Below, one piece after another: positions 11,395 to 22,665 of a stretch of 64,000 bases of DNA. The notes under the pieces are model-generated. The model saw only the letters and a list, made by a program, of their open reading frames with translations. It did not search any database and was not told where the DNA came from. The translations under genes and the position numbers were made by a program. The first letter of the stretch is position 1. Each line of letters opens with the position of its first letter. The stretch is from Polytrichum commune (Eukaryota; Streptophyta; Polytrichopsida; Polytrichales; Polytrichaceae): NCBI GenBank assembly GCA_950295325.1, contig OX485804.1, positions 14,200,001-14,264,000 of the forward strand. The letters run 5' to 3'.

Positions 11395-11490
11395 TGAGTT
11401 CGTAGTTTCTTTGGTCTAGCCCACCCACCACAAGGTAGGCAATAAACCTCATCCCACACCAAGGGGACTCTTGAGCAAGGTTGGACCAAA
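11395..11490 (+). mobile_element. SINE 3' part, first piece
   Basis: This reads like the 3' half of the SINE copies at 15,920-16,188 and 62,911-63,166, here on the plus strand: 'agcccacccaccacaaggtagg', 'caccaaggggactcttgagcaagg'. It stops at GGACCAAA, where the hAT-like element 11,491-12,125 is inserted, and resumes at 12,126. The tRNA-like head is missing. Confidence 0.6.
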
Positions 11491-12125
11491 CCCATGGGGT
11501 GGACTCTTCATTGGAAATCTAAATCATGTATGTGGGTCACTATGAAATTAAACCCCCTATATATGAAAAGTTTATAGAGAAAACAAATGTATATGTACTA
11601 ACAGTAAGCTAGAAAATTTAGTTCATGTAATGGGATTAATGTCTCCACTACATATACAAGATATAAATCATGACATAATCATTCCTTTGTTACATGTATT
11701 ATGCATGTTCACTTTCTAATGAGAAGGTCATTGAACATTGTTTTCATTCATAGCATTGTAACTCAATGATTGCAAAACTCAAGGGCGCCATGAGCACTCC
11801 AAAAGCCTCTAGCTTATTCTAGAACCGAAATGCGAACCCTAACAATAATGGACATCGGAGTCATCGATAACTTTTACCAAATAACAACAACGAATGAATG
11901 TGAATTGGATGTAACTAACACATTTACTGTCAAAATTTTCTCTAAACATTAGGACCCCCCTTTTTAGAACTACCATTACTTAAAAAAAAACCAACAACCA
12001 TTTCAAATGTACACACCATAGATAATTAATGCCTCTCCCTTATGTACTATAGTATGTACGTAAATGCCTCAAATAACACCCCTTCTTACACTTACATCGT
12101 GGTATGAAAAAGTCCACCAACTGAG
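11491..12125 (-). mobile_element. hAT-like non-autonomous element, copy 2, nested in a SINE
   Basis: The 635-bp inverted relative of 2,544-3,316 starts CCCATGGGGTGGACTCTTCA and ends with AGTCCACCAACTGAG. The 8-bp flanks are GGACCAAA (11,483-11,490) and GGACTAAA (12,126-12,133), one mismatch. They fall inside a SINE copy, which is cut in two and reads continuously once the element and one flank are removed. No transposase. Confidence 0.65.
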
Positions 12126-12170
12126 GGACTAAAGAGCTCAAATTCACATCGGATTGCCCAACATTGGTTC
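12126..12170 (+). mobile_element. SINE 3' part, second piece
   Basis: 'gagctcaaattcacatcggattgcccaacattgg' equals the tail of the SINE family ('ggctcaaattcacgtcaaattgcccaatgttgg' in the 62.9 kb copy, minus strand). It continues the piece ending at 11,490. Confidence 0.6.
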
Positions 12171-12260
12171 TTCTTTTCCTTTTCTTTCTTTGGTCTTGGA
12201 CCCTAATGTAAACCCACCCTTTGGTAACCAACAACGCGATTGTGGGCAGTGCGTTTCGAG

Positions 12261-12492
12261 CTATGATTGGGGAGAACCGGCAGTTAGTTACAAATGAACC
12301 AATTAAGTTTGAGAAATAACCAATTAAAATTCAAGAGTTTAGGAGAATTACCAATCACTTTAGAGGAATCTTTTGGAATATACCTTATATTCATATGGAA
12401 ACACACCGAAGGATGTCAACTTGTAACCGGTCGGACTTGCAAACACTAGTATCTCAACCAACTAGTATGCCCAAACAACTCCCCGATCACTC
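12261..12492 (+). mobile_element. hAT-type MITE, GGGGAGA family, copy 1
   Basis: The 232-bp member has the head 'attggggagaaccgg', an internal 'aaccggtcggacttgcaaac', and the tail 'aactccccgatcactc'. The 8-bp flanks GTTTCGAG and ATTTGGAG match at six positions, as expected for an old insertion. Relatives are at 15,669, 17,214, 34,955, 38,936 and 58,331. Confidence 0.6.
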
Positions 12493-12500
12493 ATTTGGAG

Positions 12501-13484
12501 ATCAAACCTACGCACACTTGCTTTAAACCCCGAGACATTTGAAGTGTGTCGAATGTTTAAAAGATGTGGCATAATTGAAGGGAGTTAAAGTTGGGGAGAT
12601 GATGATGTCACGAGTCCACGAAAAAGGTCCACTCTAAAGAAAAGAGAAGAGAAGATGATTGCATTGTCGCCATCAATAATTTGAAGGTCGAGGGAGCGAG
12701 GGAAGATGATGATTCCGATGAGCCTTTAATTTGAAGGAGGTCCTCCTCCAAAAAGCGGAAATGAGGGCCTTAATGAATGTCGCGCACCCACTCATGCGAT
12801 AGTCTTCTAGGTCTCATAGTAAACCCTAAATCCCCCCACCTTATCCTAGCTACAAAGTCTTAGAAAATCTTTAGGGCTCTGACCACTCTAATTGCCCACT
12901 TCCTTGCACTCATAGCTAGTGACCCCAAATCTCAGATGGGGACTCACAGGTATGTGTTAATGGTAAAGGCGTACTTTGTTCCGGCTGCCTATCCACTATC
13001 TCAATCATCACAATTTTGCTTCTACTAACTTCCAAGTATGTGGATTTTTTTGTTTTTTTGTTTATTTTTTCCTAATATTTGGTTGTAATGAGCCTCTACA
13101 CGATCATGGTTGCGCAATGCGTAATGAAGAAGAATGCCATTTGGTGTCTTGTTTGTTGTATCCAAATTTGAAGTTGGTCATAGGATGCAATTCTTGCCCT
13201 AAAGTTTGGAGTTGGGTCATTAGGAAGGAGATTCTATGTTTGGTTTTGTTGGAGATGACGTAGGTTGTGTACTTGATATATGATGCGGAGTTGGCACTAG
13301 TAATTTGCGGAACCATGTTGTGTCGTTGCAGCTTTTTTCATCCCTTTTCCCTTCTTCTCAAGTTTTGGTTCTAAAGCGAAAAGGCCAGCTTACTATTTTT
13401 TGTGCAATTTGGTCCATGAAGCACCAAAAAACAATGCTTAGAGTTATGTGGGGGGTTTTTTTTTTTTTAACATGAACAATACCC
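12501..13484. other. Intergenic, no supported gene
   Basis: A purine-rich patch lies near 12,635-12,735. Open frames at 12,976-13,316 overlap on opposite strands and show no domain. Nothing else is supported. Confidence 0.4.
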
Positions 13485-13895
13485 CTTTAGTTTCATTGTC
13501 AAAAAACACACAAGACCACTGAGACTTGAAACAAAGAGCGGGGCAACTCTATGGGGTGTAAAGTAATGAACACTAAGACTAAAGAACTGTGAGAAGCCTA
13601 GTGGGATGCCTAAGGATGATCAAGTAAGTCCACATTGGGGACCTTCAGATGCCATGAAATTCTAGAGTTCTATATGGTAGAGGATGTTGTTATTTCCATT
13701 TTCAAAAGCACACAAGATCGTTAGGATCTTCAACGAAGAGCACGGCAACTTTTTAGGGTGTAAATAATGAACACTAAGACTAGTGAACCCTTAGAGGCCC
13801 GGTGGGATGCCTAAGCATAATTAGTCAAGTCCACATCATGCACCCCAAGATGCATAAATTCATAGAGTTTGATCTATGGTAGGGAAGGCTATTAT
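13485..13895 (+). repeat. About 202-bp tandem duplication
   Basis: Two diverged units follow each other: 'gtcaaaaaacacacaagaccactgag' at 13,499 and 'ttcaaaagcacacaagatcgttagg' at 13,700. Both continue through 'aatgaacactaagact' and 'ggtgggatgcctaag' or 'agtgggatgcctaag'. The function is unknown. A TAA-rich tract follows at 13,926-13,941. Confidence 0.65.
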
Positions 13896-15668
13896 CTCCC
13901 CCACCCCACCCCGCCCCCAAAATAAATTAATAATAATAATAAAAGGAAGAAAGAAGAAGAACAATAATAGCAACAACATTTGAAGATTGTCAAAGGTTTT
14001 ATGGTATATAATAGCATTCTCAACTTACTTGAAAATGGTTGGCTTCTCCCATGGAATTTGAAGATAGTCAAGAACACCTTCCCAAAGGATTTCACTTGGT
14101 GACGTCTCAATCATCACTACATTGTCAATGGACCTATGAATAGTGTGACTTACTACGTAATGTTATAACTTCTTTTCAATAATGTAAGGTTTCTACCAAG
14201 TAAAGGTTTTAATGTTCGATGATGTTCAAACAACCACTTTGACCTTTGTTGGTAAAAATGACATTTTTAGTTCATAGTTATACCACTACATAATTCCAAA
14301 TTTTAGTAAGTGATCCTAAATACCATAAACGATGTGCAAGTATAACATATGTGGACCTTTGGGTAAAGTATCATGACCTCTACCAGGGGCCGCCGGGGGG
14401 GGGGGAGTGGAACAACATGAGGGGGAGGGGGAAAGTGATAATGTTGATTACTAATATAGGGCATGAAGTTCCATCTCAAACCAAATTAACCTCTAAATTG
14501 GGGTCAAAACCCCCAAATTGGTCTATTGAGCTTAAATGGGGATGATACCACAACAAACCTATAGGTGGCAAATAATTTTAACTATTCCCCCGTTGGTAAT
14601 AATGGGTTGTGAATCGAAATCCTTGACCTTGTATGTGGCCATTATTCTAAAATAGACACCTATATATCAATGGTGTAATGGTTACTAATAGTGATTTGGT
14701 TGCATACGTCATTCAATCATAATTTACTGCTCAACAACAACGTAAGGTCATGGACTAAAAGTTTCTAGTGAAAATTCACTTATTAATTTTTATCATGGCA
14801 TCCATATCAAGAATTTGTATATACTTTACCTTCCGAGTGTAAAATTCAACAACTGGAATTTATAGATTTTGTTTCTAGTCACTACAATGTCTGCAAACCC
14901 AATGTTAGCTTAATATTATAGGTATTCACCTCAAAATGCTCAAGAAGTCAAATGTGTCAAAAAATGGATGTGGTTTGTGTAGATATTGTTAGTTGAATTT
15001 AGTCTTTTTTGTTTGTTTGTTGGTATCTTAGCATGTTAGGTGCTATAAGATTTCATAGCCTTTGAGATTCTTTTGCAAATGAAATTAGTTATGAGACTAA
15101 AGGTTTTTTTTTATTAAAAAAAATGCACATAAGTGAGGATTTCTAGTGTATTTGTTCCATTGATTGGGATATTTAGGTGGTTTAGAGTGTTCACCATTGG
15201 GGACCATATCTCCCTCAAATTTAAGATTTCATGCACAATTTTTTGAGTCTTTAGTATTATGCATGCCATATCTACCATTAGGTTTTGGATTTTGAGGTCC
15301 ACATATACTTCTATAAAGACATTGGGATTTGATCCGAGAATGTTCAGCTTCCAAAGCAAGGACCCTCAAAAATTCAAATGCGCCATTCATAGGAATTCCA
15401 AGTCGCACGTCATTGGTATTTTGCACTACAGTACCATTCTAATGATGGACTATTAACCTCAATAGAAACATGAATTTGAATAAGAGACAAGAGCACTTAG
15501 AAATGTTTGAGATACTCCTCACCCTACATGTTCTAAACATCCATATGATTGGATTCGAAATCCGCTTATCGGATGTGACAATAAAAATCGTCAAGGTTTT
15601 GATATTCATGTATGAGTGGATTCCAAGGCCCTATTTGGGGCCGGCAAATGGAGCAAGGATGTTAGGGT
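13896..15668. other. Intergenic, no supported gene
   Basis: AT-rich DNA with a G run at 14,395-14,405. Short open frames at 15,114-15,688 overlap on both strands without recognisable content. Confidence 0.4.
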
Positions 15669-15867
15669 CCATGAATGGGGAGAACTAAGCGCTAGTTACA
15701 AGCAAACCGGTTTGAAGTTGACGACTGCACGAAAACCACCGATAATTTAAGATGAATTTACGGAATATACCTCAAATTAAAAACCGAGGGATGTTGATAT
15801 GTGACCGGTTGAACTTGAAAACACTAGGATCTCGATCGATTATGCCCAAAAATCTCCTCAAACATCG
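15669..15867 (+). mobile_element. hAT-type MITE, GGGGAGA family, copy 2
   Basis: The head reads 'ccatgaatggggagaac', the middle 'gtgaccggttgaacttg', the tail 'tatgcccaaaaatctcc'. The flanks GTTAGGGT and GTAGGGGT (15,661-15,668 and 15,868-15,875) match at six of eight positions. The length of 199 bp reflects internal deletion against the roughly 232-bp members. Confidence 0.6.
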
Positions 15868-15919
15868 GTAGGGGTTAAGAGGGAGTAAATTGTCATGGTG
15901 GAAATTTCATAAAACTTAC

Positions 15920-16188
15920 ATCTAAATATAAATAACCAACGTTGGGCAATCTGATGTGAATTCGAATCCATCGACCCTACCCTGCTCAAGAATCCTCTCG
16001 ATGCAGGGTGGGGTCAACTGCCTCTGTTGCGGTGGGTGGGCTCTTGGCTCCTTACCTATCCAGCTACTAGTTGTTTTTCCATCAAGTAAAGAAAAGATTT
16101 CACAGTGGGAATCGATTCGCCAACCACTCCATTCGAAAATGAGTACCTCTCCACTATCACCCAGTAGTTTAGGATCATTTTCGACCAC
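15920..16188 (-). mobile_element. SINE, full-length copy
   Basis: Read on the minus strand, the head 'ctactgggtgatagtggagag' resembles a tRNA A box and 'gaatcgattccc' about 35 bases on resembles a B box. A unique body and a tail ending in 'aacgttggttattt' follow. Near-identical flanks ATAAAACTTA (15,909-15,918) and ATGAAAACTTA (16,189-16,199) look like target-site duplications, supporting retrotransposition. A second full copy lies at 62,911-63,166. Apparent open frames here are shadows of the repeat. Confidence 0.7.
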
Positions 16189-16566
16189 ATGAAAACTTAT
16201 TACTTAGAGGCACGACTCTTGGAGTATTTTGCATCGAGCCGGGTAGCTCCCCTTGTCATACTAACACCTCTTCAATCCAGCTGAAGACAATATGCAAGTG
16301 GTTCCAACTTAAAAGCAATTAGGGTACTCTAGTAAAAACCCTGCACAATCATTCTTAAAGCGAAAATCGCATCCGCGTTCATTGAAGGGAAGGAGAGATA
16401 AAGAGAACAATGAACTCAACTGCGGCACACAGCTTTTAATCATCAAGGGCCACAAGGTCAAAGTAAGTTCCAGTCACTTGATGCAGGCTAGGTTAAGTGT
16501 GTGCAATCAAATCTTTCAGTTTAGATTGTTGTGGACCTTGCATTCTCGGGAGGGCGGGGTAGTCAT

Positions 16567-16855
16567 GGATTTGCCTAAATACCCCCGACGAGCGTGGCTC
16601 GGAGGCTAGGTTCGGGAGGGGGTGGCAGGGTTGGCATAAAACATGCCCCCTATTTTTTTAATTAGGTGGGGCCTTATTTGATCTCATAAGGGGCTCCCTA
16701 GGGTAATTTGGGGCCGCAGGACCCAAATTTAGCAAAAAAAACCAAAAAAAGTCACCAAGTGGCTAAAACGGGGAGGGCCAGAAAAATAAACCCCACCGAA
16801 CCTAGCCTCCGAACCTGACACCTGCAACGCTCGTCGGGGGTATTTAGGGAGCCCC
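16567..16855. mobile_element. Mutator-like MITE with 9-bp target duplication
   Basis: The 289-bp element has inverted ends sharing CCTAAATACCCCCGACGAGC, then GGAGGCTAGGTTCGG further in. It is flanked by an exact 9-bp direct repeat GGTAGTCAT at 16,558-16,566 and 16,856-16,864. Nine-base duplications are typical of Mutator-like elements. It has no coding capacity. The outermost 8 bases of the arms do not pair well. Confidence 0.7.
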
Positions 16856-17170
16856 GGTAGTCATTGGTTGGAGTAGCAATATACGTGCGAACAAATGATA
16901 GGGTATTTTAAAAACATGGGAGCAAAAAATTATAAATGGACTTAAGAGTAATATAGGGTATCAAAAATGGCACTAGACATCTTTAAAGTACTATAGGGTA
17001 TGGAATAATAGGTAATTTGGAATTATAAGTAATGCAAGCCATTTTTCTATTAACCCAAAGTAGAAATTTACATAATGATAGCATGTGAAAAAAAGAAGAG
17101 AATTGAAAGTAATACCCCCCTATAAAATAGTGGTTGTTCGCACCTATATCCTTAACTTTTTAACACACTG

Positions 17171-17188
17171 CCCCCCCCCCCCCCCCCC
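17171..17188 (+). repeat. Poly-C tract
   Basis: A run of about 18 cytosines. Similar tracts occur at 35,669-35,683 (C) and, as G runs, near 30,966 and 60,007. Confidence 0.9.
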
Positions 17189-17213
17189 GAGCTTGCATTG
17201 GGGCCCTATGAAC

Positions 17214-17445
17214 TAGTGGCCGGGAAGTAAGTTAAGTTTTTGGGCATAGTCATAGTCACTCAAGATCCATGTGATTCTAAATCCAGCCGGTTACATGTTG
17301 ACGTCTTCTTTCGGTTTTGCTATTTTATGCACTTAAGGTATATTCTTCTATAGATTCCTCTAAAATGCTCGCTAATTCTCTTGCTGAAGTCTCCAATTAT
17401 AACCGGTTATTCGGTAAACTAGCTGTCAGTTCTCCCCAGACATCG
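17214..17445 (-). mobile_element. hAT-type MITE, GGGGAGA family, copy 3, perfect 8-bp TSD
   Basis: The 232-bp minus-strand member has its head at the right ('gatgtctggggagaactg' on the minus strand) and its tail with 'tttttgggcat' at the left. The flanks are identical: CTATGAAC at 17,206-17,213 and 17,446-17,453. This copy fixes the element boundaries and the 8-bp duplication length for the family. Confidence 0.8.
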
Positions 17446-17453
17446 CTATGAAC

Positions 17454-18663
17454 TGTGCATCGAATAGTGGCATGAGACAGAAAAGAAAAGAAAAGAAATA
17501 CATAACGTTTGTATTATATACTGGCATGAATGTGAGCCCGTTTATCAAATGTTGATCACAATAGTTCATGATGTAACAGGGGGTGTTATGCCTATTTTGG
17601 CATGAGGCAAGTTAGAGTCGGACCTTGACTAGGGTTTTCAGTAAGTAAATACGGAGGAAGAAAATTTGATGGTGGGGAGTTAGTGATGCACATGAGAGTA
17701 GTATTGTATGTGTCATCAACACTTGCACACGCGTTGCACATTGGAAATAAAACATTGTTTGTGAGGTGAAAGAAACAAGAAGCTTACCGTGGTGATCCCA
17801 CTCGGGGAGGTTGTTGGGGGGTCCACTCCTTTTGAGGAAGTGATAGCTCTTGAGTTCAAGGGGTATTTAGTTTGGGGGGGGGGGTGTTATTTTAGTATCC
17901 TTTTAATTACCTAATATTTCCAGCTAGTACTTTTGTGGTCCTTGCTAGTAAGTATAATTTTTCCAGAATTCACAATTATGGTACCCTTATTGAGATATAA
18001 CAAACACAATTCATGATTACATATAAAAGTCATACAATGACATAACACCGACATTCAATAATCACATTTGTTACATTCACAATGCAAGAGGGATTTATCC
18101 ACAATACTTAGAAGCCTCTATTCTTAGTATTAAGAAACACAAATTGAACATTTACAGAGAGCTTCATGCAAGTTTCAACAAGTTTGCATAAACTGAGGAA
18201 GCATCAAACACTATATTCGGTAATCGGAGACTTTTTGATGATTTTGAGACTATTCAAGGACGTGGTTTTCAAATTTGAGCCAATGTTAACAACATTAAAA
18301 TACCATACGTATAACATTGGATATAATCATCAACATAAATGCATCAAAGTGAACAAAAAAATGAACCATACATGAAAACATATGTGTATAAAATGACAAA
18401 TTGTTGCTAATGGAAAGGAAGATGTGGAGAATGATTGGAAATTGAATCTATTCAACGGGTTTGAAATACAAACATAATGGAAATACCATTAATGTCTTGA
18501 AGACCTTCAAATAGAATGGATAACCAAGCACTATGCTCTACCCCTACACACATTTAGGGAGTCTGTAGGCGTTTATAGTCCCACTAGTACGTCCCACTAT
18601 ATTTTTTCTCGCGGCCATGTCCTTATCTTTTACGGTGGCTTCTCTCTGTAATGCTCCAATGGC
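17454..18663. other. Intergenic, no supported gene
   Basis: A G run lies at 17,875-17,883. Otherwise AT-rich, without bounded repeats or credible coding frames. Confidence 0.4.
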
Positions 18664-18972
18664 CTATATAGCTTTGAAAATCTCCGGCCTGCAACTATAG
18701 CCAAGTTTGTTGACTGGCCTCGAATATGTGTCGTTCTTCAATATGTGCCAGCTCCCGTGGGGGACTCCCTCCAATAGGGGGACTTCTAGCCACAACCTGG
18801 ACCTCAAGACCTTGAGGAAATGTTGCCCTCCGCCTCGACCACCAAACTTGGGCATTGGCACACCATTCTCGTCAATTAGCTCATCGCATACTTCTTGGCC
18901 GAGAACGAGGCAAGGGCTTGGGAGATCACAGATGAGGAACTTGAAAATGGGCACCGTGTTCTCCAAGACCAT
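18664..18972 (-). CDS. Unrecognised open frame, 102 codons
   Basis: The frame is more GC-rich than its surroundings and encodes a peptide with a fairly normal composition, including LPSPCLVLGQEVCDELID and VPMPKFGGRGGGQHF. I do not recognise the family. There is no clear promoter and no homologous neighbour. An antisense frame of 115 codons overlaps it (18,707-19,054) and looks less protein-like because it is rich in Ser, Pro and Arg. It could be a captured gene fragment, a retroelement piece or chance. Confidence 0.2.
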   Translation of the reverse strand: MVLENTVPIFKFLICDLPSPCLVLGQEVCDELIDENGVPMPKFGGRGGGQHFLKVLRSRLWLEVPLLEGVPHGSWHILKNDTYSRPVNKLGYSCRPEIFKAI

Positions 18973-19033
18973 ACTTTATGCACAATATAAAGTATATCCA
19001 CACTCAATTGTTAAAGTAGATTTTGGTAGCATA

Positions 19034-19055
19034 TTTACGAACAACCGTTCGTAAA
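19034..19055. repeat. Isolated copy of the TACGAACG palindrome
   Basis: A 22-bp palindrome: TTTACGAACA, two central bases AC, then CGTTCGTAAA. It is the same motif that forms the arrays from 20.6 kb onward, here alone and 1.6 kb outside the first array. Confidence 0.75.
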
Positions 19056-19189
19056 TCAGTGTAATGTGTAATCTATAAATCAACATTACTTATTTTTACG
19101 AATGTGTGTTTGCAAATATGTATAGTGGTTTCGTTTATTTGCACAAACATAGATAAGATAGAAGTTAAGGTAGAAGTTAGCACCGTGTT

Positions 19190-19900
19190 TTAAGAACATA
19201 AAATGTTCATAGTAAACCAACCCATCAAAAACTGACTAGTTGGTCGCGAATTGTCGAAAGGGCAAAAGAATGCTAGTTTACTAGTTGACGTCAAATTTGT
19301 CCCTAATGCAATTAGTTGTTAAAACGTCCACTAATTGGTTTTTACTGTTTTACTACTGAGCAATTTATTCAGTAGTAGTAATTATTTGGTGTTAATAATT
19401 TAGTTGGTCAGATAATGACTTGTTGGTCCAAAGTTATTAAATAGCATTGCATTTCTTTGACTAGTTGATCATTTTTTATGACCTCAGTGTGCCAGTTGGT
19501 CATGTACTGGACAAAGGGCAAAAACGCGTGAGGACAGGTAGTTGCAGTGTTTTGACAGGGTGGGAACCTACCAAGTTGACCCACCTAGTAGGTAGTTGTT
19601 TTGAGGTATATAAAGATTGTCCTAGAACCTTTTGGCTCTCTTAGTACACATATGTGAAGATAGCTTAGACTCTTAGAGAAGGTGTGTATGCTTGTAAGTT
19701 TAGACCTAGAAATGTGAGGCAGTCCAGACGGACAACAGTCTTGGAAAACAAGCAACAAAGTGTTGAAAGAGGGATTTGAAGAGTAGATTCATTGTTGGCA
19801 TTCTCCTATTACTGCTCTCCTTCTAAGATAACATAGTCCTTAGTGTTGGCAAGACAAAGGTGTTGAAGTCGTTATTGAAAATGTGCATTGGACAACTTGT
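19190..19900 (+). promoter_or_regulatory. LTR-like promoter region
   Basis: TATATAAA at 19,607-19,614 is followed about 25 bases later by a pyrimidine-containing stretch that could hold a transcription start, then non-coding leader-like sequence. The layout resembles an LTR. I found neither a second LTR nor clear TG...CA ends or a primer binding site, so this is tentative. It ends just before the large foldback. Confidence 0.25.
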
Positions 19901-20004
19901 CATGTAGGAACAAAGAATGCATTAGAAAGTAGAAAGGGTGGGTATGCGCGAATGTGACACTCATAGGAGACGTCTAGAGCAAGTAGTTAGAATGACTTGA
20001 AAAA

Positions 20005-20445
20005 TGTACCATAGGTTGGTTGAAGCTTAGAAACGTTGGATCTCAATTCGGTTTGCGAAAACCACCTTTGACCAAAAACGTTAGCTAGTCATCAGGACCC
20101 GAAAACTCCACTATAGGTTGTAGAAGATTAGAGATGCCAGCTCTAAGCTTATATTATGGAAACAACATCTAAAAGTTGGCCATTCAGACCAAAAACGTGA
20201 GCTCGTAGGTAGTGTCCAAGACATATTTTTTAGCCTTAAACATAAGTTTAAGGCGATCATACGTCAAAGGTTTTTTCTAGAGATGCACTAGGTTGGGAGG
20301 TGTTTTTGCAAGGCTTGGAAATGACTAGCAACAAAAGAGTTAATGTAGCAAGGAAGGACTGCAAACACCCATTAACAATGGGCTTTCATATATACGTACT
20401 CCTATTCCCTATTGATTATTGTAGCAGGGGGGTGGTGCATATTTT
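20005..20445 (+). repeat. Foldback, outer left arm
   Basis: This unique sequence is repeated in inverted form at 24,829-25,225. The match runs from TGTACCATAGGTTGG (20,005) through 'aacgttagctagtcat' and 'ctagtgca'-type landmarks to 'cattaacaatgggctttcat' (about 20,370-20,390). Small differences are scattered along it. No target duplication is seen at 20,005 or 25,225. Confidence 0.85.
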
Positions 20446-21349
20446 CATTGTATGTAGCCAAGGTTTATGAGTGTGCATTCGTAAACATGCAGCCCTTGGT
20501 TATTACGCCGAAGATCACAATTGCATGTTCGTAAATATGCAACCTTTGTTGTTGGCCAAGGTTTACAAACGCGCATTTGTAAATACTCGTCGAGGTTTAC
20601 GAACGCACATTCGTAACAGTGCAACACTTGGTTGATGAGCAGAAGTTTACGAAAATGTGGGCCGAGGTTTACGAACGCCCGTTCGTAAAAGTCGGCGCAC
20701 ATTTACTAACTATGCAGCACTCGGTTGCTGCGCAGAATTTTACGAAAATGTGGGCCGAGGTTTACGAACGCTCGTTCGTAAATGTGGCGGAGATTTACGA
20801 ACGCCCGTTCGTAAATGTGGGCCGAGGTTTATGAACGCCCGTTCGTAAAAGTCGGCGCACATTTACTAACTATGCAGCACTCGGTTGCTGCGCAGAATTT
20901 TACGAAAATGTGGGCCGAGGTTTACGAACGCTCGTTCGTAAATGTGGCGGAGATTTACGAACGCCCGTTCGTAAATGTGGGCCGAGGTTTACGAACGCCC
21001 GTTCGTAAAAGTCGGCGCACATTTACTAACTATGCAGCACTCGGTTGCTGCGCAGAATTTTACGAAAATGTGGGCCAAGGTTTACGAACGCTCGTTCGTA
21101 AATGTGGCGGAGATTTACGAACGCCCGTTCGTAAATGTGGGCCGAGGTTTACGAACGCCCGTTCGTAAATGTGCACCGACGTTTACGAACACACGTTCGT
21201 AACTATGCAGCACTTGGTTGCTGCGAAGAAGTTTACGAACGCACGTTCGTAAATGTGGGCCGAGATTTACGAACGCACGTTCGTAACTGTGCAGCACTTG
21301 GTTGTTGCGCTAAAGTTTACGAACGCCCGTTCGTAAACATGCTCCGGTA
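20446..21349 (+). repeat. Left array of 22-bp palindromes
   Basis: From 20,668 there are 14 palindromes made of TTTACGAACG, two variable bases (CC, CT or CA), and the complementary half. More decayed ones occur from 20,469. Short spacers such as 'tgtgggccgagg' give a 34-bp step. Within 20,640-21,150 a higher-order unit of exactly 160 bp repeats about three times (the phrase 'atttactaactatgcagcac' at 20,701, 20,861 and 21,021). Each unit also has a GCAGCA...TGCTGC hairpin. Open frames here, with VYERPFVN-like repeats, are by-products of the array. Confidence 0.9.
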
Positions 21350-22195
21350 TTTACGCATGTACATATGTTTTTATATTCATATATAAACAAATATAAATAT
21401 GCATTGGTCTATAATGGAGTGGTTGATATGTATCAGTAATTTGTCCATTGCATCTTGCCACTTTTGGTTTGTGATTGATACCTATCAATCTTGAATTGGT
21501 GCCTTTGCATACTGCAAGTGAAGATAAAACTTGAGAACGATAAAAATTGAAACAACCGAATGAAAACATAATTGAGTTTCAGGTTGTGAGAGAACACTAA
21601 ATCGAAAAATATGGGGAAGCTTGCAAACAAAACATGCCAAAGCTCAACATACATGGAAAAAAACACATGGAATTCAACAATGAAAAAAATTTCAAAATGT
21701 GAAGGAAGTGAGTTCAGGGGGATTACACTATGCACGTTGAATTGGTATACATCCAAAACTTGTGCTTCCTCATTTAGTGAAAAACTTCGAAAACCTCAAA
21801 ATTGTAAATTCAATCTACTGCACCCTCACATTAGTCATTCCTCCCTCACACTCTTAAGCCCTCGCACGTTACATACAAACCCTTGCAACAACTCTTATGT
21901 GTATGCAACTTTCAAGTTTGTAGCTCTCAAGCTCTCTACTAGCAAACTTGCAACTCTCAAAAGAAATCTGCGACTCTCAAACACGCGCACCAACAAAACA
22001 AAGAAAAGATATGAGTAAAGAAATGACAAGAGCTCCGCTCCGCATGTGCTCAACGTTCCGCTTCTCCTTTCTATGCTCCAAATGACAATGAAAGGAGAAG
22101 AAGGGGTGCGGGGAGGTAGCCAACGCCGCTAGGGTTTCCCTATCGTTGCTACGTGGCCTCCTCCACGTTGGAAGGGTTGGGATGTGCTGGGATGG

Positions 22196-22262
22196 GGTGT
22201 GGGGAGGGGATGGGATGGGATGGGATGGGATGGGATGGGATGGGTTGGGATGGGATGGGATA
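22196..22262 (+). repeat. (TGGGA)n pentamer microsatellite
   Basis: About twelve repeats of GGGAT with one variant. Regular G triplets on the plus strand could form G-quadruplexes. The minus-strand open frames rich in Pro, Ser and His (21,977-22,323) are artefacts of this tract. Confidence 0.9.
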
Positions 22263-22284
22263 GGGGTGGGGAGGGAATTTGGTA

Positions 22285-22665
22285 CCATTGAAATGTGTTA
22301 GTTTCATCCAAGTTACGATACATGACTTGTTATCATATTATGGAGGCAGTCATATGACTACCTTGTCCATACTTGTTAGGATGGAAGAACGTTCGATGAC
22401 TCTCTTGCATGAAAATAAAAGTAGAATTTGTAAGTAAATGAAGGCATGCTTAATTCATGTTTTGTATTATGTATATGTAGTATAGGTGTTTATCATATTG
22501 ATTTGAATAGCTTAGTATAAATACAAATGAATTTTTTCTCCCCATTCTATTAGTCCCTATACATTTGGTTCTTTTGTAAACATTAGGTACATAGGGAGTA
22601 TAAATTTGTAGTGAACAATGCACATCATTTAGTAAAAATTTGATGAAGAATCCAACCACAAGGAT
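22285..22665 (+). mobile_element. hAT-like element, copy 3, truncated
   Basis: Similar to the right half of 2,544-3,316: 'gactaccttgtccat', 'gttcgatgactctc', 'tatgtatatgtagtat', 'cttagtataaata', ending in 'gatgaagaatccaacc' as the degenerate right terminus. The left half is missing and the copy begins just after the pentamer repeat. Confidence 0.5.

Noticed and set aside
20619-21386. Open frames of 62-117 codons with repeated VYERPFVN-like peptides in several frames and on both strands
   Set aside because: They arise because the palindrome lacks stops when read in several frames; the same peptide appears on both strands. No start context or coding bias.
21977-22323. Pro/Ser/His-rich minus-strand frames
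   Set aside because: They are translations of the GGGAT microsatellite.
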